Below, piece by piece: positions 1-7,145 of a stretch of 15,331 nt of DNA (positions within the stretch are counted from its first letter, which is position 1; each line of letters starts with the position of its first letter). Source of the DNA: UBA5499 sp002426275 (GTDB taxonomy: Bacteria; Bacillota; DTU084). The notes beneath the pieces are model-generated. The model was given only the letters and a program-made list of their open reading frames with translations. It was not told the origin of the DNA and ran no database searches. Made by a program: the position numbers and the translations under genes. The stretch lies in contig CALASN010000136.1 of assembly GCA_937888735.1 (NCBI GenBank), positions 1 through 15,331 of the forward strand, in the 5' to 3' direction.

Positions 1-1
1 C

Positions 2-605
2 ATAGTTGTCGCTGACGCCCTGAACTGTCAAAAAGAAACGGCAAAAGCGATAGTCGAAGGGAAAGCAGATTACCTACTGGGTGTCAAAGACAACCAGGAA
101 ACATTGAAAAAGGACATTGAAGATTATGTTCAAGATGTAAGCTTAAGGGAAACGATGGATACTTGCGAAAGCTGCAAAGAAAACAGAGGTAGAACAGCAT
201 TCTCTACTTGTGACATTCACTGGCTTTACGGCAGGCAAGAGTGGGCGGGCCTGACCTGCATCGGGGCTATCCATAGTCACAAGCAAAGAAGGAACGACAG
301 ATGAATGGCATTATTATATCTCAACCCGCAAACTGACGGCAGCAGAATTAATGAAGCATGCACGTTTGGAATGGTCTGTAGAAACGATGCATTGGCTGCT
401 TGATATGCATTTTCAAGAAGACTTTTGCAGGATTGAGGATGAAAATATCCAGAGAAAGCTTAACATCATTCGCAAAATTGTGCTTAATAGCATTAAGGCC
501 TATAAAGAAAAAAACAACTCCAAACGTCCAATTTCACATATTATGCTTGATTGCTTACTTGAATCTGATAAAATGTTGCCCCTGTTAATGACAAATGAAA
601 ATTGA
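2..605 (+). pseudogene. ISAs1-family transposase remnant, frameshifted, 5' end outside window
   Basis: Reading frame 2 is open from the window edge to a stop at 302-304, and the protein continues in frame 0 from about 288 to the stop at 603-605. The first part begins VVADALNCQ and continues through ADYLLGVKDNQ, which matches the second catalytic Asp region of ISAs1-type DDE transposases. The second part holds EWHYYIS and WSVETMHWLLD, the latter containing the family's third acidic residue (Glu), followed by a CRIEDEN segment. One extra base near 283-287 separates the frames, so a single uninterrupted protein cannot be made. A shift in the +1 direction is not the usual programmed -1 signal of IS elements, so I call it a dead copy. 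The N-terminal part and left end lie outside the window. I could not identify the right terminal inverted repeat. The family assignment rests on motif recognition and is fairly secure. Confidence 0.8.
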
Positions 606-650
606 TTTCCGTACTGACATTGGCAGCTTACCTACATTGGCAAATTTAAA

Positions 651-682
651 AGCAAACAGCCGCCCGAAGGCGGCTGCTTTGA
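651..682 (-). terminator. Rho-independent terminator of the beta-barrel gene
   Basis: The plus-strand arms 657-664 and 669-676 are perfectly complementary (CAGCCGCC/GGCGGCTG). On the minus strand the loop reads TTCG, a very stable tetraloop, and it is followed by TTTGCTTTT. It lies about 20 bp past the stop of the minus-strand gene at 697. It may also work weakly for the convergent transposase remnant, since the other side reads GCTTTG. Confidence 0.85.
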
Positions 683-696
683 ATGCGCTAGCTTTC

Positions 697-1362
697 CTAG
701 AAGGAGAACGCGTAGCTGGCACCGACATTGAATCCTGAGGTGATGAAGTCGTCATAGAGGTTGAGCTCGTCGATTTTCACGGTATATTTGTTATACAGAT
801 AAAAGGCGCTGAACTTGAGCTCCGGAGTAGGCTGTAACTCCGCGCCCACCTTAGCTCTGAGGATGCTCATATCCGCGTCATGCTCGTCCTTAAAGGGAGC
901 GTTGGAGGCATAGGAGACGTCCGCGATGGTCTGAAGACCATCCGTTAAGACATAGTTGCCTTTGCCGCCCAATGTAAGATAGCTATAATCAGTTGTTCTT
1001 TCTTCATCCCCTACGGCTCGTCCCTCGCTGAGCCAGCCTGCTGTCAGCGTGAAGCCATAGTTAGTTTCGTTGTGTATTCTGTACTCGCCTGTGACCGCGT
1101 AGTCTATTTCGTTGTACTCGGTTGTGTCTCCGGTTTTGGCATCCAGATTTGTACAGCTGCCTGTGATGCTCAACTGCGGCAGATCCGCAAACCAGACTTT
1201 GCCCGTGAGCTGATGCCCTTCGTATTTAAAGTCTTCGTCTCTGTCATCTGTGAGTTCCACATAGTCTGCGCCCAGCCTCACGGTAAGCGCTTGGGCAAAA
1301 GCCATGGTTCCAGTCAACAGGGATAACAACAGTAACGTCAATATGAGGTTGAGTTTTTTCAT
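697..1362 (-). CDS. Small outer-membrane beta-barrel protein (putative porin/OMP)
   Basis: This is a 221-residue protein with a clear Sec signal peptide: MKK, a Leu-rich core at residues 4-20, then a signal peptidase I site AFA|QA after about residue 23. The mature part has no hydrophobic helix. Instead it shows many short alternating, aromatic-rich strands such as YGFTLTAGWL, YSYLTLGGKGNYVL and LKFSAFYLYNKYTV, joined by acidic turns rich in Asp and Glu. It ends in VGASYAFSF; a C-terminal Phe is the classic signal for BAM-dependent insertion of outer-membrane barrels. The length would suit roughly 8-10 strands. A GGAGGG ribosome binding site lies 7 nt before the ATG and a strong terminator follows. 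I do not recognise a specific family and cannot name a substrate. If correct, the host has an outer membrane. Confidence 0.7.
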   Translation of the reverse strand: MKKLNLILTLLLLSLLTGTMAFAQALTVRLGADYVELTDDRDEDFKYEGHQLTGKVWFADLPQLSITGSCTNLDAKTGDTTEYNEIDYAVTGEYRIHNETNYGFTLTAGWLSEGRAVGDEERTTDYSYLTLGGKGNYVLTDGLQTIADVSYASNAPFKDEHDADMSILRAKVGAELQPTPELKFSAFYLYNKYTVKIDELNLYDDFITSGFNVGASYAFSF

Positions 1363-1555
1363 TCACAAGCCCTCCATTATTATATATTTTTTGAGCCTGT
1401 GGCAGTCAAACTGACCTCCTCTCCCGGCGTATTGGCGACAGCTGGTTGGTAACCTATGTTTCCCCACCCGGGCCTGTCATATCCTGCCTTGCTGCCCAGA
1501 TCTCAAAGGTTAGGCTATTTTGTTGCTTGGAATCACTTGCTCTTTCATTCTAACA
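1363..1555 (-). promoter_or_regulatory. Probable extended -10 promoter and long structured leader of the beta-barrel gene
   Basis: On the minus strand TGTTAGAAT (1547-1555) resembles an extended -10 element. The -35 region 17 nt further upstream (TTTTCT) is poor. Transcription from here would leave a leader of about 175 nt. Within it, minus-strand TAACCT (1507-1512) pairs with AGGTTA (1450-1455). Inside that, CTGGGC (1494-1499) pairs with GCCCGG (1468-1473), so a two-helix element is possible. I compared it by eye with common riboswitch cores (cyclic di-GMP, cobalamin, SAM, TPP, fluoride) and it matched none of them. The promoter is plausible and the structured leader is speculative. Confidence 0.3.
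1370..1375 (-). promoter_or_regulatory. Ribosome binding site of the beta-barrel gene
   Basis: The minus strand reads GGAGGG 7 nt upstream of the ATG at 1362, which fixes that start. Confidence 0.8.
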
Positions 1556-1804
1556 TAAATGTCCTCAAAAGAAAAATTTTACCCAATGCTGCCGCAGGAG
1601 AAAAGCGTTTAAGGGACGTATCTAAGCAGCTAAATTGCAATTCTGATGAGGATTTGCTAGTTTCTTAGAAGGGCGAAGTTTTCACTGCCCAGTATATTAA
1701 AAGCCAAGGCCAGATGAAAGTCTGACAATAGTTGGCTGTCCGGGTTCGTGGCACGTCTGACGGTAGACGGTGAAGTCCATTATGTCGATTTTCAAATTTA
1801 GGGA

Positions 1805-2127
1805 GTGAAAAAACTTCCGGAGAAGCATCTTTTTATTTATCTTGTTTTTCATGTTTACTACGGCATTGGGTATGGAAGGTGACGGATATGAAATTTGGGA
1901 TTTCGGTGAGGACGATCTATCGTTTTTTTGACGAAGAAGATGATGACGAGTATCTTTGGGGCTATCGTAGGGGACGGGACAGAGGAAGATGCTCTTCGGG
2001 AGGACATCGCTCGCCGCTTTCGGGGAGCGAACATGATGAGTCGTCAATTGACGCTCCGAAAAAGTGGAATGTGGGAAGTCTGGGGGAAATGCAGCTCAAG
2101 AGCTGGGTTTCTAAGCGTGTGATATAG
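1805..2127 (+). pseudogene. Small exported acidic protein gene, apparently broken by homopolymer frameshifts
   Basis: Starting from GTG at 1805 and dropping one base from the A-run at 1808-1813, the frame reads a good signal peptide: MKNFRRS, hydrophobic FLFILFFMF, then TTALG. It is followed by an acidic, aromatic stretch (GDGYEIWDFGEDDLSFF). A stop follows the T-run at 1925-1931. Dropping into the next frame gives DEEDDDEYLWGYRRGRDRGR, which continues the same composition to a stop at 2125-2127. A third frame also stays open from about 1928 to 2122, so the true C-terminus is unclear. The good terminator at 2168-2194 fits a gene on this strand. Both breaks sit at homopolymers, so sequencing error is possible. 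I do not recognise the protein. The sequence just upstream, 1718-1801, also reads like a decayed coding tail (ARLTVDGEVHYVDFQI). Confidence 0.35.
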
Positions 2128-2163
2128 GCGCGGGAATACCGAAGACTATTAATAAGTTCAGGA

Positions 2164-2194
2164 GAAAGCCGTCACTTGATTGTGGCGGTTTTTT
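2164..2194 (+). terminator. Rho-independent terminator upstream of the uvrB promoter
   Basis: The arms GCCGTCAC (2168-2175) and GTGGCGGT (2182-2189) pair over 8 bp, with G-U pairs, around a 6-nt loop, and run directly into TTTTTT (2189-2194). It lies about 40 bp past the possible ends of the broken exported-protein gene and insulates the uvrB promoter from upstream reading. Confidence 0.8.
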
Positions 2195-2213
2195 AGTTGT
2201 CAAAATACAACAG

Positions 2214-2315
2214 ATGGGTGGGGGATTTTTGTTTAAACCGGCAGCCAACGGTGAGCCGTGGGAGTATGTCAAAATAGATTTGCAGTCAAGTATCTTGAAT
2301 CAGTCAATTAATTAA
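2214..2315 (+). CDS. Very short ORF (33 codons) overlapping the uvrB promoter
   Basis: ATG at 2214, or TTG at 2229 behind GGGTGGGGG, opens a frame that reads FKPAANGEPWEYVKIDLQ and stops at 2313-2315. The residue mix (NGEPWEYVKIDL) looks like real protein rather than random translation. It could be a small peptide gene or the tail end of a decayed larger gene. It runs through the -35 box of the uvrB promoter. I do not recognise it, and 33 codons can be open by chance. Confidence 0.25.
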   Translation: MGGGFLFKPAANGEPWEYVKIDLQSSILNQSIN

Positions 2316-2323
2316 TGTACAAT
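2295..2323 (+). promoter_or_regulatory. Sigma-A promoter of the uvr operon
   Basis: TTGAAT (2295-2300) and TACAAT (2318-2323) are separated by exactly 17 nt, each with one or two differences from the -35 and -10 consensus. Initiation about 7 nt downstream would give a leader of only about 12 nt before the uvrB ATG at 2342. That leader carries GGTGAT (2331-2336), which matches the 3' part of an extended Shine-Dalgarno sequence. No GAAC-N4-GTTC LexA-type box is visible around it. Confidence 0.8.
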
Positions 2324-2341
2324 AAACTTGGGTGATTATAG

Positions 2342-4294
2342 ATGGGTGAATTTAAGCTTACGGCTCCATACCGGCCCACAGGTGATCAACCCAATGCCAT
2401 CAGTCAGCTGGTGGCGGGGTTGAAGCAAAATAAAAAACATCAGATCCTCTTGGGGGTAACAGGCTCGGGGAAGACTTACACTATGGCCAATGTCATAGCC
2501 CAGGTGCAGCGGCCGGCTTTGATTATCGCGCATAACAAGACTTTGGCAGCCCAGCTGTGCAGCGAATTTCAGGAGTTCTTTCCGGAAAACGCGGTCCATT
2601 ATTTCGTCAGTTATTACGATTACTACCAACCGGAAGCGTATATTCCCCGTACGGATACTTACATTGAAAAAGACGCTTCTTTAAATGAAGAAATAGACAG
2701 GCTCAGGCACGCGGCCACAAGCGCGCTTTTTGAAAGGCGGGACGTGATCATCGTCGCCAGCGTCTCTTGCATCTATGGCTTGGGCTCGCCTGAGGATTAT
2801 CAGGACATGACCCTGGAGCTGAAACTAGGGGAGAGTAAACCTCAGGACCGAATTTTAAAACGACTGGTGGAGATCCAGTATAAACGAAACGACGTGGGCT
2901 TTCAGCGCAGCACCTTCAGAGTTCGGGGAGACTGTATTGACGTCATCCCCGCTTCCAGCGAGCTTGCCGTCAGAATCGAACAGTTCGGCGATGAAATAGA
3001 ACGCATCTGCCAGCTTGATGCGCTCACCGGCGAGATTTTAGGAGAGATGGACAAGGTTACCATCTATCCCGGCACCCATTATATCACAAATAGGGACAAG
3101 CTGCAGGTGGCAATCGAAAACATCGCCTCTGAACTGCAAGAGCGGCTGAAATATTTCAAGGACAATGGCCTGCTTTTGGAAGCGCAGAGACTGGAGCAGC
3201 GCACGAATTTAGATCTGGAAATGCTCATGCAGCTTGGTTACTGCACGGGCATTGAAAACTATTCCCGGCATCTGGCCGGCAGAAAGCCAGGCGAGCCTCC
3301 AGACACTCTGTTGAGTTATTTCCCAAAAGATTTTCTGCTTTTCATTGACGAATCCCACGTCACAATCCCGCAAATCAGGGCTATGTATGCAGGGGACAGG
3401 GCCAGAAAAGAGACTCTGGTCAAACACGGATTTCGCCTGCCGTCCGCTTTTGACAACAGGCCCTTGGTCTTTGAAGAATTTGAAAAACTAGTGGGACAGG
3501 CCATTTACGTCTCGGCAACTCCTGCAGCATATGAGCTGGGGCATCAGGAGCAAATCGTGGAACAGATCATCAGGCCCACTGGGCTTTTGGATCCTGAAGT
3601 GGAAGTGCGGCCTGTGAAAGGACAGGTGGACGATCTGCTCTCCGAGATCCACAGTCGTGTCGGAGCCGGCCAGCGGGTGCTGGTCACCACCCTAACCAAA
3701 AAAATGGCCGAAGATCTCACAGATTACTTGCGGGAGATGGGGGTGCGGGTCAGATACCTGCATTCCGAAGTGGAGACCTTCGAGCGCGTCGAGATTCTCC
3801 GCGATCTCCGCTTGGGCGTCTTCGACGTGCTGGTGGGGATCAACCTCCTGCGGGAAGGGCTCGATCTGCCGGAGGTATCGTTGGTGGCGATCCTGGATGC
3901 GGACAAAGAGGGCTTCCTGCGCTCGGAGACTTCCTTAATTCAGACCATCGGCCGGGCGGCCAGAAATGTGGACGGGAAAGTGATCATGTACGGCGACGTC
4001 ATCACAGATTCCATGAGAAAAGCCATAGACGAGACTGAACGCAGGCGCAGGCTGCAGAAGCAATATAATCAGGAACACGGGATTACCCCGCAAACCATCA
4101 GAAAAGAAGTAAAAGGAATCACAGACCAGTATCACCAGGAAAAGCAAAAAATCACCCTCATGCCGCTGGAAGAGGCGGCACGCAAGATTAAGGATTTGGA
4201 AAAGAAGATGCAGCAAGCGGCAAATGATCTGGAATTTGAAAAGGCAGCCCAGATTCGCGACCAGATCGTTGAACTAAGGAAACTGGTTGTCTGA
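2342..4294 (+). CDS. uvrB: Excinuclease ABC subunit B (UvrB)
   Basis: UvrB is the DNA-damage verifying helicase-like subunit of nucleotide excision repair. UvrA loads it at lesions, and it then recruits UvrC. At 650 residues it is close to the usual 660-670. It shows the Walker A motif GVTGSGKT (38-45) and the beta-hairpin region SYYDYYQPEAYIP (about 90-102) that inserts between DNA strands. The Walker B-like FIDESH lies near 335-340. Later helicase motifs are present: LTKKMAEDLTDYL, the GINLLREGLDLPEVSLVAILDADKEGF region and QTIGRAARN. The C-terminal UVR domain (about 618-648, MQQAANDLEFEKAAQIRDQI) is the contact for UvrC. The ATG start leaves the conserved N-terminus FKLTAPYRPTGDQP intact. 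First gene of the operon; uvrA follows after 10 bp. Confidence 0.98.
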   Translation: MGEFKLTAPYRPTGDQPNAISQLVAGLKQNKKHQILLGVTGSGKTYTMANVIAQVQRPALIIAHNKTLAAQLCSEFQEFFPENAVHYFVSYYDYYQPEAYIPRTDTYIEKDASLNEEIDRLRHAATSALFERRDVIIVASVSCIYGLGSPEDYQDMTLELKLGESKPQDRILKRLVEIQYKRNDVGFQRSTFRVRGDCIDVIPASSELAVRIEQFGDEIERICQLDALTGEILGEMDKVTIYPGTHYITNRDKLQVAIENIASELQERLKYFKDNGLLLEAQRLEQRTNLDLEMLMQLGYCTGIENYSRHLAGRKPGEPPDTLLSYFPKDFLLFIDESHVTIPQIRAMYAGDRARKETLVKHGFRLPSAFDNRPLVFEEFEKLVGQAIYVSATPAAYELGHQEQIVEQIIRPTGLLDPEVEVRPVKGQVDDLLSEIHSRVGAGQRVLVTTLTKKMAEDLTDYLREMGVRVRYLHSEVETFERVEILRDLRLGVFDVLVGINLLREGLDLPEVSLVAILDADKEGFLRSETSLIQTIGRAARNVDGKVIMYGDVITDSMRKAIDETERRRRLQKQYNQEHGITPQTIRKEVKGITDQYHQEKQKITLMPLEEAARKIKDLEKKMQQAANDLEFEKAAQIRDQIVELRKLVV

Positions 4295-4304
4295 AAGGAC
4301 GAAT

Positions 4305-7145
4305 ATGAAGAACAAAATCATCATTAAAGGCGCAAGACAGCATAATTTAAAAGGAATCGATCTTGAATTGCCCAGGGATCAACTCATCGTCTTCACCGGC
4401 CTCAGCGGCTCGGGCAAATCTTCATTAGCTTTCGATACGATTTACGCAGAAGGCCAAAGAAGATATGTGGAATCCCTCTCTTCGTATGCCAGACAGTTTT
4501 TAGGGCAAATGCAGAAGCCGGACGTCGATTTCATCGAAGGGCTTTCTCCCGCCATCTCCATAGATCAAAAGACCACCTCCCATAATCCCAGATCCACAGT
4601 GGGCACAGTCACAGAGATCTACGATTATCTCCGGCTGCTCTACGCCAGAGTGGGGCATGTCCACTGCTATAAGTGCGGCAGGCCCATTTCCCAGCAGACA
4701 GTGGAGCAGATCACAGACCAGATCCTGGCTCTGCCCGAGGGCTCCAGGATCGTGGTCTTAGCTCCCTTGGTGCGAGGGAGAAAAGGCGAGTTCAAGAAAC
4801 TTTTGGACGAGATCAGACGCGACGGTTATGTGCGGGTGCGTCTGGACGGCGAAACTTACCAGCTGGGAGAAGTGCCGGAAATAGATAAAAAGAAAAAACA
4901 TGATCTGGAAGTGGTTGTGGATCGGCTGGTGGTCCGGCCGGAAGTTCAAAGGCGCCTGGCGGATTCGCTGGAGACGGCTTTGAACCTGACGGACGGCATG
5001 GCGCTGGTGAACATTGTGGAGCGGGGAGAGGACCTGATTTTCAGCCAGAAGTTTGCCTGCCCCACGTGCGGCATCAGCATGGAAGAGCTGAGCCCCAGGA
5101 TGTTCTCCTTCAACAATCCTTACGGCGCCTGCCCTGAATGCGACGGTTTGGGACAGAAACTGGCTGTGGATCCGGAACTGGTGCTGGATGCGAATCTATC
5201 TCTGGCAGAAGGGGCGATCATCCCTTGGCAGGACAGCAAAAGCAATTGGTTTTCAGGGATCCTGGGCGCTGTGGCGAAAGAATACGGCTTTGATTTAAAC
5301 ACGCCGGTGGGCGAACTGCCCCAGAAAGCCGTGGATGTGCTTTTGCACGGTACGGGCGGCAAGAAGGTGGGCTTTACCTACCGCTCTGTGCAGACCGGCA
5401 GAGAAGGTTGGTACGAGGTTGCCTTTGAGGGCATCATCCGCGTCCTGGAACGCAGGCACAGAGAGACGCGTTCCGACTGGGCGCGCTCCGAGATCGAACG
5501 CTTCATGTCCAGCAAACCGTGCGCCACCTGCCATGGGCAGAGACTGCGGCCGGAAAGCCTGGCCGTGACTGTGGGAGAGCGCTCCATAGTGGAGCTCACT
5601 GCCATGAGCGTGCTGGATTTATTAAAATTCTTTGAGGAGTTGCAGCTCACGGACAGGGAAAAGCTAATCGCCCAGCGTGTGATCAAAGAAATCAAAGAGC
5701 GCCTGGGTTTCCTGGTAAACGTAGGCCTAGATTACCTGACGCTGGATCGCAGCGCCAATACTCTCTCCGGCGGCGAAGCCCAGCGCATTCGACTGGCCAC
5801 TCAGATTGGCTCCAGCCTGGTGGGAGTTTTATATATCCTCGACGAGCCGTCAATCGGCCTGCACCAGCGCGATAATCAGCGCCTATTGGACACCTTAAAG
5901 CGTCTGCGGGATATCGGCAATACGGTCTTGGTGGTGGAACACGATCAGGAGACCATGCTGGCGGCTGATTATCTGGTGGATATCGGACCCGGCGCCGGAA
6001 CTCACGGCGGCGAGGTTGTGGTGGCAGGAGATCTGCAAAAAGTCATGTCCTGCCAAGAATCGCTCACCGGACAATATCTTAGCGGCAAGCGGCAGGTGCC
6101 TGTGCCGGATCACAGGAGAAAACCGAACGGCAAAAGCATCAAGATCATCGGCGCCAGCGAACACAATCTTAAAGGGATTGACGTGGAGATTCCCTTAGGG
6201 CTCTTCGTTTGCGTCACAGGAGTTTCAGGATCCGGCAAGAGCACTTTGGTCAATGAGATTCTCTATCCCGCCCTTGCCCGTAAGCTCAATCACGTCAGAA
6301 GCCTCAGGGCAGGCGCGCACGAAAAAATCAAGGGCATGGAGTACTTGGACAAAGTAATCGACATCGATCAGTCTCCCATCGGCAGAACCCCGAGGTCTAA
6401 TCCGGCCACTTATGTGGGGGTATTCGATGAAATCAGAGCGGTTTTCGCAGACACCCAGGAAGCGAAAATGCGCGGGTACAAGCCAGGACGCTTCAGTTTT
6501 AACCTCAAAGGCGGTCGCTGCGAGGCTTGCCAGGGAGACGGCATCATCAAGATCGAGATGCACTTTCTGCCCGACATCTATGTCCCCTGCGAAGTCTGTA
6601 AAGGCAAACGCTATAACAGGGAAACATTGGAAGTGAAATATAAGGGCAAAACCATCAGCGACGTCTTGGAGATGCGAGTAGAGGAGGCGTTGGATTTTTT
6701 CAGCGCTCTGCCCAGAATTGAACGCAAGCTCAGAACCATTTATGAGGTGGGACTTGGGTACGTTCGTTTAGGGCAGCCTGCCACCACCCTCTCCGGCGGC
6801 GAGGCGCAGCGGGTGAAGCTGGCTACGGAGCTGAGCAGGCGCAGCAATGGCAAGACGCTCTACATTTTGGATGAGCCCACAACGGGTCTGCACTTTGAGG
6901 ACGTGGCAAAGCTCTTGGAGATTCTCCATAAGCTGGTGGCGGCCGGTGACACAGTGCTTGTGATCGAGCACAATCTGGACGTGATCAAATCCGCGGATTA
7001 TCTCATCGACCTTGGCCCGGAGGGCGGGGAGCGGGGCGGAGAGATCGTGGCCGCAGGGACGCCGGAGGAGGTTGCGCGCAACAGTCGTTCCTACACGGGC
7101 CAGTTTTTAGCTGAGTTGCTGGGGAGGACAGAAGGAATTGGATGA
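4305..7145 (+). CDS. uvrA: Excinuclease ABC subunit A (UvrA)
   Basis: UvrA is the dimeric ABC-type ATPase that scans DNA for bulky lesions and delivers UvrB. I chose ATG 4305, giving 946 residues (usual 940-960), because AAAGGA (4294-4299) lies 5 nt before it and MKNKIIIKGARQHNLK is the typical start. An in-frame TTG at 4287 would lie inside uvrB and lacks this support. The first ATPase half has Walker A GLSGSGKS (32-39), signature LSGGEAQR and Walker B ILDEPSIGLH. The second half repeats them as GVSGSGKS, LSGGEAQR and ILDEPTTGLH. Zinc-binding Cys pairs are visible (CPTC/CPEC in the first half, CEAC/CEVC in the second). All key residues are present. Confidence 0.98.
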   Translation: MKNKIIIKGARQHNLKGIDLELPRDQLIVFTGLSGSGKSSLAFDTIYAEGQRRYVESLSSYARQFLGQMQKPDVDFIEGLSPAISIDQKTTSHNPRSTVGTVTEIYDYLRLLYARVGHVHCYKCGRPISQQTVEQITDQILALPEGSRIVVLAPLVRGRKGEFKKLLDEIRRDGYVRVRLDGETYQLGEVPEIDKKKKHDLEVVVDRLVVRPEVQRRLADSLETALNLTDGMALVNIVERGEDLIFSQKFACPTCGISMEELSPRMFSFNNPYGACPECDGLGQKLAVDPELVLDANLSLAEGAIIPWQDSKSNWFSGILGAVAKEYGFDLNTPVGELPQKAVDVLLHGTGGKKVGFTYRSVQTGREGWYEVAFEGIIRVLERRHRETRSDWARSEIERFMSSKPCATCHGQRLRPESLAVTVGERSIVELTAMSVLDLLKFFEELQLTDREKLIAQRVIKEIKERLGFLVNVGLDYLTLDRSANTLSGGEAQRIRLATQIGSSLVGVLYILDEPSIGLHQRDNQRLLDTLKRLRDIGNTVLVVEHDQETMLAADYLVDIGPGAGTHGGEVVVAGDLQKVMSCQESLTGQYLSGKRQVPVPDHRRKPNGKSIKIIGASEHNLKGIDVEIPLGLFVCVTGVSGSGKSTLVNEILYPALARKLNHVRSLRAGAHEKIKGMEYLDKVIDIDQSPIGRTPRSNPATYVGVFDEIRAVFADTQEAKMRGYKPGRFSFNLKGGRCEACQGDGIIKIEMHFLPDIYVPCEVCKGKRYNRETLEVKYKGKTISDVLEMRVEEALDFFSALPRIERKLRTIYEVGLGYVRLGQPATTLSGGEAQRVKLATELSRRSNGKTLYILDEPTTGLHFEDVAKLLEILHKLVAAGDTVLVIEHNLDVIKSADYLIDLGPEGGERGGEIVAAGTPEEVARNSRSYTGQFLAELLGRTEGIG

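Noticed and set aside
1363..1540. Cyclic di-GMP, cobalamin or ZTP riboswitch in the barrel-gene leader
   Set aside because: None of the conserved core sequences that I know for these classes is present.
1456..1668. 70-codon plus-strand ORF in the left gap
   Set aside because: It has no ribosome binding site and a random-like composition, and it overlaps the minus-strand promoter and leader of the barrel gene.
1697..2047. Minus-strand 116-codon ORF over the non-coding region
   Set aside because: The composition is unlike protein and it has no ribosome binding site. The plus strand has a signal peptide and a terminator in the same place.
4287..4304. TTG at 4287 as the uvrA start
   Set aside because: It would overlap uvrB and add six unconserved residues. 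ATG 4305 has a well-placed AAAGGA site.
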